Assembly (NCBI GenBank): GCA_963790965.1
Contig: CAWBQO010000006.1
Location: 1 to 64,000, forward strand
Source: CAWBQO01 sp963790965
GTDB taxonomy: Bacteria > Bacteroidota > Rhodothermia > Rhodothermales > DASSAV01
Direction of reading: 5' to 3'
Length of the DNA stretch: 64,000 nucleotides
In this document: positions 8,205-17,173 of the stretch, in pieces
Numbering within the stretch: the first letter of the stretch is position 1
How the letters are laid out: each line of letters opens with the position of its first letter
Translations under genes and position numbers: made by a program
The notes under the pieces: model-generated
The model's input: only the letters and a program-made list of their open reading frames with translations
Told to the model about the DNA's origin: nothing
Database searches by the model: none

Positions 8205-10241
8205 TTGAACTCCCCAAAAGCTGAGGATAGGGTCCCGCCAAAAGCAAACATCCGCACGGTCTTCGCCGGGCTGATGCTCGGTATGTTCCTCGGCGCAGTG
8301 AACCAGACGATCATCGCGCCCGCCATGCCGCGCATCGTGGCCGAACTGGGTGGGATGTCCCATTACAGCTGGATCGCCGTCTCTTCGCTTCTGGCATCGA
8401 CGGTCGTGGTTCCCATCGTCGGCAAGCTGTCGGACCTCTTCGGCCGCAAAGCGTTCTACGTCGGCGGTATTCTGGTCTTTATGGCCTCCTCGGTCGTTGG
8501 CGGCCTCGCGCCCACGTTTGAGATCTTTATGGTCGCGCGCGTGCTCGAAGGCCTCGGCATGGGCACGATGATGCCACTTTCGCAGGCGATCATCGGGGAC
8601 ATCATCTCGCCGCGCGAGCGTGGCAAGTACCAGGGCCTCATGGGAGCCGTTTTCGGGCTGGCCTCGGTCGTGGGTCCTTTCTTCGGCGGCTGGATAACGG
8701 ACGGATTGGGCTGGCGCTACCTCTTCTTCGCCAACATTCCACTTGGCGTGCTTGCGCTCGGGTTCATCATTCCGTTCATGCACCTCCCCTTCGAGAAGCG
8801 GGCGCACACCATCGATTACGGCGGCTTCGTCACGCTCACGCTCGGGCTGATTGCGGTGCTGCTTGCCGTCACGTGGGGAGGTACGGAATACGCATGGACC
8901 TCTGCCGTCGTTGTCGGACTTTTTGCGGGCGGTGCAGCGATCCTGGCGCTCTTCGTCTGGATTGAAAGCCGCGCCGCCGAACCGGTGCTGCCGCTGCATC
9001 TGTGGCGAAATAGCATCTTCACTTCGTCGCTCATCGCCAATATGGCCGTGGCCATGTCGATGTTCGGGGCCATCTACTACATCCCTGTTTTCGTGCAGGG
9101 TGTGCTCGGGGCCAGTGTGACCGGCTCCGGGGCGGTCCTCACCCCCATGATGCTCGCCATCGTTTTTGTGAGCACCCTCACCGGCTACGTGATCACGAGG
9201 ACGGGCCACTACAAGGTGCCCGTCCTTATCGGGATTGTGATTCTCGGCGTCGGCATGTTCCTGCTCACGCGCATGAACGAGGCGACCACCTACGCCGCGA
9301 TCGTGCGCAACATGATCTTTATCGGCTTCGGCCTCGGGGCGGGAATGCAGACTTTCGTGCTCATCGTGCAGAACGCCGTGGGGCGAGAGGATCTCGGCGT
9401 CGCCACGGCATCGACGCAGCTCTTCCGCTCGATTGGCGCAAGTGCAGGAACGGCTATTCTCGGCACGATTCTAACAAGCCGGATGGCCGCCGAAATGGAG
9501 CGAACCCTTTCGCCCGAAGCGCTGGCTATGCTCAATGAAGGGGGCGCGCAGGCGGCCGGGGCGGGCGCGCTGCTCAATCCGCAGCTCATGTCCCACCTGC
9601 CCCCGGAAGTGCTGACGATCATGCGAGAGGCCCTTGCGGCGGCGCTGCATCCCGTGTTCGTCGCCGCCCTTCCCTTCGTTGCGATCGCCTTCGTCGCCGC
9701 CCTCTTCATCCGCGAGATACCGCTTCGCCGCACCGTCGGGCCGGAGCCGGAGCACGCCGGACGAGAGCTGCTCGCCGAGATGAACCAGGCCGGCGAGAGC
9801 GATGCCGCACCGGTCATCGGAAACCTCAATCCCGGTTACCGCGAACGATCCACTTTCCTCGGCGCACTTTTCCGTCAGATTCTGAGCATGGATCTGGATC
9901 ATCTCGGACCCGAAGCCGCCGCCTTGTTGCAGCAGTTCGGGCGCGGCGACGTAGCTGCGGGCCGACGGCGTCTTCTTGGACTCGCCGAGGCGCTGTTGCG
10001 CGAATGTGACGAATGCGACGACCATTCGCTCGATTCGCTCGATGCTCGCGCCGCCCTCGACCGCGTCATCGCCGAGCGACCGAGCGGCCTGCCGGACCGG
10101 CTGGACAGCCTGCTCGTCCAAGCGGACCTCCCGCCGCGAGAGGTCCTTACCCCTCCCGACGTTGATGCGCTCGAGCGGGTGGGCATCATATTGAGCGTCG
10201 CCCTCCTGATGGACCGCGCCGAACGACTCGGCGGCGACTGA
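8205..10241 (+). CDS. DHA2-family multidrug MFS exporter with long C-terminal extension
   Basis: A 678-residue proton-driven exporter of the EmrB/QacA (14-helix) family. Seen: GAVNQTIIAPAMPRIVAEL in helix 1 (DHA2 motif D1), GKLSDLFGRK (motif A), RVLEGLGMG and the antiporter motif C region around VFGLASVVGPFFGGW. Membrane segments end near residue 520 (AALFIREIPLRRT). The following ~150 residues are soluble, acidic and helical (GPEAAALLQQFGRGDVAAG, ERPSGLPDRLDSLLVQ), and I do not recognise them. The start codon is TTG, supported by AAGGTG ten bases upstream. No periplasmic adaptor or regulator gene is beside it. Confidence 0.85.
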   Translation: MNSPKAEDRVPPKANIRTVFAGLMLGMFLGAVNQTIIAPAMPRIVAELGGMSHYSWIAVSSLLASTVVVPIVGKLSDLFGRKAFYVGGILVFMASSVVGGLAPTFEIFMVARVLEGLGMGTMMPLSQAIIGDIISPRERGKYQGLMGAVFGLASVVGPFFGGWITDGLGWRYLFFANIPLGVLALGFIIPFMHLPFEKRAHTIDYGGFVTLTLGLIAVLLAVTWGGTEYAWTSAVVVGLFAGGAAILALFVWIESRAAEPVLPLHLWRNSIFTSSLIANMAVAMSMFGAIYYIPVFVQGVLGASVTGSGAVLTPMMLAIVFVSTLTGYVITRTGHYKVPVLIGIVILGVGMFLLTRMNEATTYAAIVRNMIFIGFGLGAGMQTFVLIVQNAVGREDLGVATASTQLFRSIGASAGTAILGTILTSRMAAEMERTLSPEALAMLNEGGAQAAGAGALLNPQLMSHLPPEVLTIMREALAAALHPVFVAALPFVAIAFVAALFIREIPLRRTVGPEPEHAGRELLAEMNQAGESDAAPVIGNLNPGYRERSTFLGALFRQILSMDLDHLGPEAAALLQQFGRGDVAAGRRRLLGLAEALLRECDECDDHSLDSLDARAALDRVIAERPSGLPDRLDSLLVQADLPPREVLTPPDVDALERVGIILSVALLMDRAERLGGD

Positions 10242-10887
10242 ACCGCACCCGACGCTCGTTGCGCCTTTTTTGACGCGCATTGCAAGCGCCGCGCCTTACG
10301 AACACCCGGTTTATCGGAGAGGCCGAACGCCTTCTCGTTGCCGCCGCGCTTCAGGCGCACGTCAACGGCGTGGTTCAGCCCGGGCAATGAGATGAAGTGT
10401 TCTTGCTTACGGCGGTGCTTCCGAGCGCCCAAGATAACACACGGGGGCGTTGGAGGAGGTTATAAAGCGACGGAGGACAAGGAAAGCAGAACGTCCCCAC
10501 CGAGTCCCATGGGAGCACCGAAGAGTCTCTGGCTGCGAAAGAAAACAGATCCTTCACTGCGCTCAGGATGACAGCCCGGGAGCACGGAGGGTCGACGTAA
10601 TTGGCAAAGTCGCTGTAGAGGATCGCGGGCTGATCGGAAGCGAAAGTCCGTCTGTTTCCGGGGATGTATACGCCGCAGCGGTCCAGTTCGGCACGTGCTC
10701 GTATTGCCTCTTGGGTGCCGGGGCTTAAGGGAGCGGGTTCATCCGGGAAACAAGGGTCGTGATCGGGGTTTTGCAAGGGGTCGTTCACAGGCCTCTCTAA
10801 GGGTTGCATGCAGAGAGAGAGTACAACGGTTCTTGCTTTCAGGCAAGCCGCTCCTTACATTAGTTGAACATAACTTTCAAGGCTGTG
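10242..10887. other. Long region without a convincing gene
   Basis: There is no well-supported gene. A minus-strand frame starting at 10809 (MQPLERPVNDPLQNPDHD...) looks protein-like for about 75 residues (SPGTQEAIRARAELDRC, PAILYSDFANYVD) and then runs into an interspersed repeat. It lacks a Shine-Dalgarno site and is left as a possibility only. At 10848-10856 a TTACATTAG sequence may be the promoter of the excisionase-like gene that follows. Confidence 0.4.
10521..10572. repeat. Interspersed repeat-like segment (ATCCTTCACTGCGCTCAGGATGAC type)
   Basis: The segment reads AAACAGATCCTTCACTGC followed by GCTCAGGATGAC. On the minus strand it translates to the well-known spurious peptide VILSAVKDLFSF. 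This sequence is familiar as a short intergenic repeat in many bacterial genomes. Another, different repeat of the same style is at 31921-31962. Confidence 0.45.
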
Positions 10888-11088
10888 ATGAAGACAGAAG
10901 ACCGCCTCCTATCCGCGCCGGAAGCGGGACGCCGGAAGTGCTGTTCCCGCCAGGCGATAGCGCAGAACATCGAGGCCGGACGCCTGAACGCCATTCGCCT
11001 GGGCCGCTTCTAGTTCGTCGAAAACGACGATACCTTCCAGGCCTTCCAGCCCACCGGCGGGCCGCACGCGAGACAGGAAGCGCCATGA
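10888..11088 (+). pseudogene. Excisionase-like helix-turn-helix protein with one in-frame TAG
   Basis: From ATG 10888 to TGA 11086 the frame codes for 66 residues with a TAG at 11011-11013. The protein resembles MerR/excisionase-type HTH domains: LLSAPEAGRRK, SRQAIAQNIEAGRLNAIRLG, RF-[TAG]-FVENDDTFQAF. The TAG falls where this family often has tryptophan or glutamine. The rest is undamaged and the gene ends in TGA, which overlaps the next small start (ATGA). It sits 5' of a DUF2283 gene and an integrase, as expected of an excision factor. It is either read through at TAG or dead. Confidence 0.6.
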
Positions 11089-11136
11089 TACGCCTGGAGC
11101 CGCACGCCATAGCAGACTATCAGAGAAGGTGAAGCC

Positions 11137-11376
11137 ATGCGCATTACAATCAGTCCCGCCCGCAACGTGGCGTACATCCGTTTTGCCGACGCCCCGGCGA
11201 CCGAACTGGAGACGGTGGCGGTATCCGATGACGTGTTCGTTGACCGAACGCCGGACGGCCGGATATACGGCGTCGAACTCCTCAACGCCGCCGAAGGGCT
11301 TCTCTCGGGTAGCGTGGAAGTTGAGAATGAGGAGAGCGGCGGAAGAGTGCGGCTGCCCTTCTCCCATGCGGCTTAG
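11137..11376 (+). CDS. DUF2283 family protein
   Basis: A 79-residue protein of the DUF2283 family: MRITISPARNVAYIRFAD at the start, then VFVDRTPDGRIYGVELLNA, a compact beta fold often found near toxin-antitoxin or mobile genes. A good ribosome site (AGAAGGTG) precedes the ATG at 11137. The frame stops at a TAG (11374-11376). Because the integrase frame continues directly after this TAG in the same phase, and TAG also interrupts the neighbours, it is not certain whether this TAG is a true stop. The protein has family-like length, so I take it as the end. Confidence 0.7.
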   Translation: MRITISPARNVAYIRFADAPATELETVAVSDDVFVDRTPDGRIYGVELLNAAEGLLSGSVEVENEESGGRVRLPFSHAA

Positions 11377-12588
11377 ATTACGTGCCTCGCCACCGTTCAT
11401 CTCCGGGCGCAGAAAGCAAGGGACGGCAAGGCCGTCTCGTGCTACTATGCGGAGTTCTACAGCCCGGAGCAGACGCCCGCACGTAAGCGCATCTCCCTGA
11501 AGACCTCGGACAAGAGCGCCGCGCGAATGCAGCTTGCCCGCCTGGAGCGGGAGTTTCACGCGGGGCTGTTCGATCCGTAGAACGACACGTTCGGGCGGGA
11601 CGCGACGCCGGTTGCCGATGCCGTCGAACGCTTCATGAAAACCCGCGCCGATCTGCGACCGAAGACACAGCAAACGTACCGTAGTATCCTGGAGTTATTC
11701 CGGCAGAGCTTGCGCCCCGGCCTGCCCCTCTCGGCTGTCGAAGAGAAGCACGTCGCGGCCTTTCTTGACGGGCGGCAGATCGGGGATCGCAGCCGTCAGA
11801 CCTATACGACGCACCTGAAAGCGTTCTTCCGGTGGGCATCGGCTGAGGGCATTTACTCGGACGCGCTGCCCACCGGCAAGAAGACGCGCAAGGCCCGGCA
11901 GGCGTCGCTGCCGAAGTTTCTCTCCGAGGCCGAATACGGCCGGTTGCTCGCGGCCATCGATGCCGACGGCGTGCTCACCGGAACCGCCGCCGCCGCTGCC
12001 GCCATAGGCCGCGCCGTCCGCTTCGCCGCCGGGACGGGCCTTCGCCTCGGGGAAGTGTGCTCCCTCCACTGGAGCGCCATTTCCAGAGAAACCGGGTTCG
12101 TGACGGTCGCCAACACGGAAGACTTCCAGACGAAGAGCGGTAGCGCACGGAGCGTCTACCTTGCCGGAGACGCCCGGCGCGTGATCGATGATCTGCACGA
12201 GCTTCGCACGTCAGAGGCCGACGATTACGTTTTCCTCCGCCCGGACGGGCAGCCGCTCGGCACGGAGTACCTTTCCAAACGATTCGCCTAGTGCCGCCGC
12301 GAAGCGCGCCTTCCGGCCTGGATCCATTTCCACAGCTTGCGGCATACGTTTGCCGCGTGGTTCGTCACGCGGGGCGGGGACCTTTACCGGCTGCGAACGA
12401 TCCTTGGCCATGCGGACGTGAAAACGACGATGGTGTACGCGCATCTCCGGCCGGAGGCCATGCGGCAGGATATGGAGCGCTTCTTCGGGGACGGGCAGGA
12501 GGAAGACAAGGACGAAATTATCCGGCGTCTACGGGAGCGGTGCGCCGCGCTGGCGCGGAGAGTACGGCGCTTGGACCGGCCTTTCTAA
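11377..12588 (+). pseudogene. Tyrosine integrase interrupted by TAG codons only
   Basis: A site-specific recombinase, about 400 residues read in one uninterrupted phase except for TAG at 11578-11580 (LFDP-[TAG]-NDTFGR) and 12289-12291 (SKRFA-[TAG]-CRREARL). The core-binding (SAM-like) domain lies around KTRADLRPKTQQTYRSILEL. The catalytic set is complete: R in GTGLRLGEV, K in FQTKSGSARS, H-x-x-R in HSLRHTFA, H in LGHADVKTT and Y in MVYAHL. Glutamine fits at both TAGs. No frameshift, TGA or TAA occurs inside and the real stop is TAA. No ATG stands at the expected N-terminus (it begins ITCLATVHLRAQ right after the upstream TAG), so the start may also be lost. The adjacent tRNA-Lys is the probable target. 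Confidence 0.75.
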
Positions 12589-12772
12589 CGCGCATGCCGG
12601 AGCGGAGGGACAAATAAGGGACAAAAAGCTGCAAGGAATCGCTCCATTTAGGATGCCACGAGTACCCCCTCTGAATGGCCCGAAAAGGCCGATTTTGTAG
12701 GTACAAATAAGATACAAATCGGTGCATATCATGGCATTATTTGGCATTTTGCGGCATTTTCGGCCTGAATGC

Positions 12773-12812
12773 AAAAAGCCCCGGAGTCGGCCTTGGTGGC
12801 TAATTCCGGGGC
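12773..12812 (-). terminator. Intrinsic terminator of tRNA-Lys (works in both directions)
   Basis: GCCCCGGA (12778-12785) pairs perfectly with TCCGGGGC (12805-12812). On the minus strand it is followed by TTTTT, so it ends the tRNA-Lys transcript. On the plus strand the stem is followed by ATTTTT and could also stop transcription from the integrase. Confidence 0.75.
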
Positions 12813-12822
12813 ATTTTTGGGG

Positions 12823-12895
<73 letters not shown>

Positions 12896-12959
12896 AATAG
12901 GCCGCATACTACCCGCACTTCCACCCTTTGGTTCTCCCCGTTCGCACCAAAAACCATTT

Positions 12960-13409
12960 TCACGCAGGCTTCTTCTCCACGATCAGCGTCACGGGACCGT
13001 CGTTTACAAGGCTCACCGCCATCATCGCCCCGAAGATGCCTTTTGCGACCGGCTTTCCCGTGAGCGCGCCGATGCTGCTGCAGAAAGCCTCGTACAGGGG
13101 TTCTGCTCGGTCTGGTGCCGCGGCTTCGATGAACGAGGGCCGGTTGCCCCTCCCGGCGTCGCCGTAAAGGGTGAACTGCGACACCACGAGCACCTCGCCG
13201 CCCGCATCCACCACGGAGCGGTTCATCTTTCCGTCTTCATCCTCGAAAATGCGCAGAGCCGCGCACTTGCGCGCTACCCACTCCTCTTCGCGCCCGGTGT
13301 CCTCCCGGTGTACCCCCAGCAGGATCAGGAGGCCTCGCCGGATCCGCCCGGCGACCTCGCCATCTATGGATACCGAAGCTTCCGAAACACGTTGAACCAG
13401 AGCAATCAT
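12960..13409 (-). CDS. dtd: D-aminoacyl-tRNA deacylase
   Basis: A 149-residue enzyme that hydrolyses D-amino acids (and glycine mischarged on tRNA-Ala) from tRNA in the cytosol. Diagnostic motifs: N-terminal MIALVQRVSEASVSIDGE, the active-site SQFTLYGD and the cis Gly-Pro motif in NDGPVTL. Also present are the NRPSF and GIFGAMM blocks. Full length. It follows a rhomboid gene on the same strand with a 36-base gap. Confidence 0.95.
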   Translation of the reverse strand: MIALVQRVSEASVSIDGEVAGRIRRGLLILLGVHREDTGREEEWVARKCAALRIFEDEDGKMNRSVVDAGGEVLVVSQFTLYGDAGRGNRPSFIEAAAPDRAEPLYEAFCSSIGALTGKPVAKGIFGAMMAVSLVNDGPVTLIVEKKPA

Positions 13410-13445
13410 TGCCTGCAGGATAAAAGGAGCTTTGTTTTGTACCTT

Positions 13446-14078
13446 TTAGAACACCAGCTGCAACTGGTGAATGAAGTGTGGAATGACGAATGGCTGCAGC
13501 AGCATCGTTAGCAATAGTCCGCCGAGCGCCCCGCCTACATGCGCCTCGTGCGCAATGCCCCCACTCGCGCCCTGCTCGCGGCCGACTTTCATCGCGTAGA
13601 TCGAACCCGCAACGTACAGGAAGGCGAATAGAATGGCCGGGATACCGATGGGGATGAGAAAGATGTAGATCTTTTCGAAGGGCAGCCACAAGCAGAAGGC
13701 AAACACGATTCCGCTAACGGCTCCGGACGCCCCTACCGCTGAATAACTGGTGCTCTTTCGGTGCATGTAGAGCGCGAGGCCGTGCGCCGCCAGCTCGGAG
13801 CCGAAGTAGAGGACGATGAACCGCCATATACCGAGGATCCCCTCCAAGACCGGCCCAAAAAAGAACAACGTGAACATGTTGAAGAACAGGTGCCCGAGGC
13901 TCACATGAATGAACCCCGCCGTGAGCAGCCGATCGTACTCGCGCTCGCGCAATATCTTCGCCGGCCGAAACGAATACCGCTCGATCAGGCTATGATCAAA
14001 GAAGAGCGCGTACAAGCTCGCCATGACGTTTACCAGGATCAGGAAAAGCGTAATCGGAGAGTCGGAGAAATTGAACAA
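13446..14078 (-). CDS. Rhomboid-family intramembrane serine protease
   Basis: A 210-residue membrane protein with about six helices. It has the rhomboid active site: serine in GASGAVSG (S118), histidine in HEAHVGGALGG (H180), plus the oxyanion-side H63 and N67 in SLGHLFFNMFTLFFFG. It would cleave transmembrane helices of unknown substrates in the inner membrane. A loop IYAMKVGREQGASGG separates the last two helices. It is probably co-transcribed with dtd downstream; purQ ends 48 bases upstream on the same strand. Confidence 0.9.
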   Translation of the reverse strand: MFNFSDSPITLFLILVNVMASLYALFFDHSLIERYSFRPAKILREREYDRLLTAGFIHVSLGHLFFNMFTLFFFGPVLEGILGIWRFIVLYFGSELAAHGLALYMHRKSTSYSAVGASGAVSGIVFAFCLWLPFEKIYIFLIPIGIPAILFAFLYVAGSIYAMKVGREQGASGGIAHEAHVGGALGGLLLTMLLQPFVIPHFIHQLQLVF

Positions 14079-14126
14079 AGAAGTAGCGCCTTTTCTTGTT
14101 TTAGAGTGCTCTTGCCGGTTTCGCGC

Positions 14127-14834
14127 TTACTGCTTCACTGCGTCGAGCGCGTCGAGGACGGACCGGAAGAGGAGCGCGCCGTCGCCTGAACCGAGCACCG
14201 TTTCGACGCACCGCTCCGGATGGGGCATCATGCCGAGCACGTTGCCCTCTTCGTTAACAATTCCCGCAATGCCTCGGGCGCTGCCGTTGGGATTGCTCGC
14301 CGGCGTCACAAGGCCGTCCGCGTCGGCGTACCGGAATGCGACCTGCCCGTTGCTCTCGAGCCGGTCGAGCACCGCGTCTTCGGCGAAGTAGTTGCCCTCC
14401 CCGTGCGCAATCGGAACGCGGATCACCTGACCTTCCTCAAACGACGTGGTGAATGGCGTATCCGCGCGCTCCACCCGGAGAAAGACGTTCTTGCACGCAA
14501 AGCGTAGCGAACTGTTGCGCATGAGCGCACCGGGCAACAGTCCGGCTTCGCAAAGCACCTGAAAACCATTACAAATGCCGAGAACCATCCCGCCGTCCCT
14601 TGCAAACCGGACCACATCAGCCATGACGGGAGAGAACCGCGCAATGGCACCGGCGCGCAAGTAATCGCCATAAGAGAACCCGCCGGGCACGACCACGACA
14701 TCTACGTCGCCCACGGACGCCTCTTTGTGCCAGATAAAGCGCGCCTCCTGATGGAGCACGTGTCGCGCTGCGTGGTAGGCGTCGTGGTCACAGTTAGAGC
14801 CAGGAAACTGGATGATTCCGAACTTTGCCGGCAT
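14127..14834 (-). CDS. purQ: Phosphoribosylformylglycinamidine synthase, glutaminase subunit
   Basis: A 235-residue class I glutamine amidotransferase that supplies ammonia to PurL for FGAM synthesis, the fourth step of purine synthesis. Start MPAKFGIIQFPGSNCDHDAY is the family's. The nucleophile elbow is LGICNGFQVL (C88) and the His/Glu pair is in MMPHPERCVE. A minus-strand frame extends well upstream of 14834 but overlaps the divergent DUF58 gene and is not homologous. The larger subunit PurL (27.8-30 kb, small PurL type of 756 residues) is the expected partner; both are on the minus strand but far apart. Confidence 0.95.
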   Translation of the reverse strand: MPAKFGIIQFPGSNCDHDAYHAARHVLHQEARFIWHKEASVGDVDVVVVPGGFSYGDYLRAGAIARFSPVMADVVRFARDGGMVLGICNGFQVLCEAGLLPGALMRNSSLRFACKNVFLRVERADTPFTTSFEEGQVIRVPIAHGEGNYFAEDAVLDRLESNGQVAFRYADADGLVTPASNPNGSARGIAGIVNEEGNVLGMMPHPERCVETVLGSGDGALLFRSVLDALDAVKQ

Positions 14835-14909
14835 ATTGCGTGTTGTTGAAAGCGGTTTAACGAAGAGGCTCTGCGTGAGCAGTCTTACACCCACCCTTTC
14901 GATGGAGCG

Positions 14910-15785
14910 ATGATTCCCCGCGAACTGTTCAGGAAGATACGCCGGATGGAGATCCGGACGAAGGGCTTGGTCAATAACGTCTTCGGCGGCGAGTATCACT
15001 CCGCCTTCAAAGGGCGCGGCATCGAGTTCTCGGAAGTGCGGCCTTACCAGGTTGGCGATGACATTCGAAGCATCGACTGGAACGTCTCGGCGCGCACGGG
15101 CGAAACGTTCATCAAAGTCTTTCAGGAAGAACGCGAGCAGACGCTCATGCTTCTGGTAGACGTTTCCGGCTCCGGCGAGTTCGGGTCGCACGGTATGTTC
15201 AAGCGCGAATTGGCCGCGGAGATCTGCGCCGTCATCGCCTTCAGCGCCATTAAGAACAACGACAAGGTGGGCATGGTGCTGTTCTCGGACCACGTGGAGC
15301 TGTCCGTGCCGCCCAAGAAAGGCCGCCGGCATGTGCTGCGCCTCATCCGCGACTTGTTTGCACATGAGCCGGAAGGAAAGGGCACGCGGCTCGCTTCAGC
15401 CCTTGACCACGTCGCGCGCGTGCTCCGGCGGCGCTCCATCGTCATCCTCCTCTCAGACTTTTTCGACAACGGCTACGAGCGCTCGCTCCGCGTACTCTCG
15501 CGCCGGCACGATGTCGTCTCCATCGAACTGCGCGATCCGCGCGAGTCGGAACTGCCGAGCATGGGACTGCTCGAAGTGCGCGACGCCGAGACGGGCCAAA
15601 CGCTCGTGCTCGACACGCAGAGCGCATCCGTGCGCCGGGCTTACAGCGAACGCGCCAATGCCCGCCAAAAGGCCACCAATGATCTCTTCAGGCGTCTTCA
15701 GGTTGACCGCATCCAGATCAGCACCGACGAGAGCTATACCGAGCCTCTCGTTCAGTTTTTCCGCAAGCGGATGAGGCGCGCGTAG
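14910..15785 (+). CDS. DUF58 domain protein (von Willebrand A-like)
   Basis: A 291-residue cytosolic protein. The DUF58 core is clear: GEYHSAFKGRGIEFSEVRPY, then DDIRSIDWNVSARTGE, then a metal-ion-dependent adhesion-like site in LLVDVSGSGEFG (D-x-S-x-S). These proteins usually work with MoxR AAA+ ATPases as chaperone-like partners; no MoxR gene is in the vicinity, so this one is detached or its partner is elsewhere. Divergent from purQ with a 75-base gap. Stop codon is TAG, showing that this chromosome uses TAG as a normal stop. Confidence 0.85.
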   Translation: MIPRELFRKIRRMEIRTKGLVNNVFGGEYHSAFKGRGIEFSEVRPYQVGDDIRSIDWNVSARTGETFIKVFQEEREQTLMLLVDVSGSGEFGSHGMFKRELAAEICAVIAFSAIKNNDKVGMVLFSDHVELSVPPKKGRRHVLRLIRDLFAHEPEGKGTRLASALDHVARVLRRRSIVILLSDFFDNGYERSLRVLSRRHDVVSIELRDPRESELPSMGLLEVRDAETGQTLVLDTQSASVRRAYSERANARQKATNDLFRRLQVDRIQISTDESYTEPLVQFFRKRMRRA

Positions 15786-15795
15786 ACAAGCGAAA

Positions 15796-15835
15796 GCCCC
15801 GGGGGAACGGATTGATATTACCGTTCGCCCGGGGC
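15796..15835. terminator. Bidirectional terminator between DUF58 and the barrel gene
   Basis: A 15-base arm beginning GCCCCGGGGG pairs with its partner ending CCCGGGGC with one mismatch, around a 10-base loop ATTGATATTA. It lies between two convergent genes and probably ends both. The flanking T tracts are weak. Confidence 0.7.
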
Positions 15836-15868
15836 CGATTCCGCTATTCGGATCGTGTCGTCCTTTCC

Positions 15869-17173
15869 TTAGAAAGCCACGACGCCTTCGATCATGAGGC
15901 CGCCGAACTCGGCGTTATGATAGATGCTGCTGACGGGGTAGTCGTTGTACTGCTGCTGCACGTAAGAGACTTTCGTCAGGACGTTGGGGGTGATGAACCA
16001 GCCCGCGCCTACTTCAAACCGATGCGTGCTGACTTCTGCGTCCGAGAAGGGCATAAGCTCCCCCTTGACCAGATTGTACCGGCCACCAACGTATGCCTGC
16101 CGGCTTTCCAGGAAGCGGTAGACGGCGTCCACAGCAAACTGGTTGACCGACCGGTTGTTCGGCTCCGCCGCAAGGCTCCCGGTCGCGTGCTCGTACACTC
16201 CGAAAAGCTCCAGCCCCTGGAACTGCACGAACGGGTTGATCTGGAACGCCGTATTGTCGTCACGGAAGTTCGGATCCATACGCGGCGCGGTGAAAGGCGC
16301 GGCATAGGCCGTCTCAAAGATGGAATAGTAGCGAGCGCCTGCACGGTCGCCGCCGTAGAGCGTATTGTTGTCTGACTTGACCGTCGTGTAGGCCGAACCA
16401 GTCAGGCGAACGCGCACGTCCGGCTGCAGCATTTTGTCAAACCCGATTTTGCCGTAGAAGGAAGGTGCGCGCCCGTCAGGGTTGGTCACGCCGCCGTGAA
16501 TTTCGCCGTTGGTGACGCCGACCATTGCCAGAGCGCCCTTGTTGCGGAAATACACCTCGCCGCCGATTTCCGTCGTGAAGGCATCCATGATGTAGTTGCC
16601 GACGAACGGGTTCATGATCGCGTTGCCGTTGTCCGTCCGGCGGAAGTGCGCGTCTCCGTAGTTGATTTCGAAGTGCCCGGCCTTGATCGTCAGGTACCGC
16701 ATCAGGTTGTCGATGGCCGCGCTATGGAAGAACGGCATTTCGTCGACGAGCAGGTACCCGCCCTTGACCCACGTCTCCGAGTGGTGACGGGAGGAGAGAT
16801 AGGTGGTCAGGTTGACCCGGACGCCCGGCGTAAGGAGCGCGCCGACATAGAGGTTGGCCGTGGCGAGATTGAAGCCGGGGCCGATGTCCACCAACTCGTT
16901 CTCGTTCAAACCATCTCCGTTCGGATCGAGGTCGGCTTCGTTGCTCTGCGTAAGCGCCTGGAACTGCTGCGTAAAGGCGGCACCGAGATAGAGGGTAAGA
17001 CCGTCATAATCCGACACTTGAAGCTGGGGTGCCTCGAAGCGGTAGCCGCTCACGGGATCGTAGTCGCGGAAGGTCTGCAGCCGCAGGTCGTGCTGCGCGT
17101 AGGCGGTAAGCGGCGCTGCGGCAATGAAAAGGAGGAGGAGAAAGCGCGCGCGTCGTAAGAGTTTGAATCGCAT
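15869..17173 (-). CDS. Outer-membrane beta-barrel (porin-like) protein
   Basis: A 434-residue exported barrel. Signal peptide MRFKLLRRARFLLLLF..AYAQ; many amphipathic strands (NLATANLYVGALLTPG, FFHSAAIDNLMRYLTIKAGH, VRLTGSAYTTVKS, QINPFVQFQGLELFGVYE) and a C-terminal GLMIEGVVAF-stop for insertion by BamA. The conserved KAGHFEINYGDAHFRRTDNG block resembles phosphate-selective/OprO-like porins, but identity is not certain. The upstream 333-base region contains a 19-bp palindrome shared with the YceI genes, suggesting common control. Convergent with DUF58. Confidence 0.75.
   Translation of the reverse strand: MRFKLLRRARFLLLLFIAAAPLTAYAQHDLRLQTFRDYDPVSGYRFEAPQLQVSDYDGLTLYLGAAFTQQFQALTQSNEADLDPNGDGLNENELVDIGPGFNLATANLYVGALLTPGVRVNLTTYLSSRHHSETWVKGGYLLVDEMPFFHSAAIDNLMRYLTIKAGHFEINYGDAHFRRTDNGNAIMNPFVGNYIMDAFTTEIGGEVYFRNKGALAMVGVTNGEIHGGVTNPDGRAPSFYGKIGFDKMLQPDVRVRLTGSAYTTVKSDNNTLYGGDRAGARYYSIFETAYAAPFTAPRMDPNFRDDNTAFQINPFVQFQGLELFGVYEHATGSLAAEPNNRSVNQFAVDAVYRFLESRQAYVGGRYNLVKGELMPFSDAEVSTHRFEVGAGWFITPNVLTKVSYVQQQYNDYPVSSIYHNAEFGGLMIEGVVAF

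Noticed and set aside
10450..10728. Plus-strand frame containing ILHCAQDDS-like sequence
   Set aside because: It is the translation of a known interspersed intergenic repeat, a common source of false genes.
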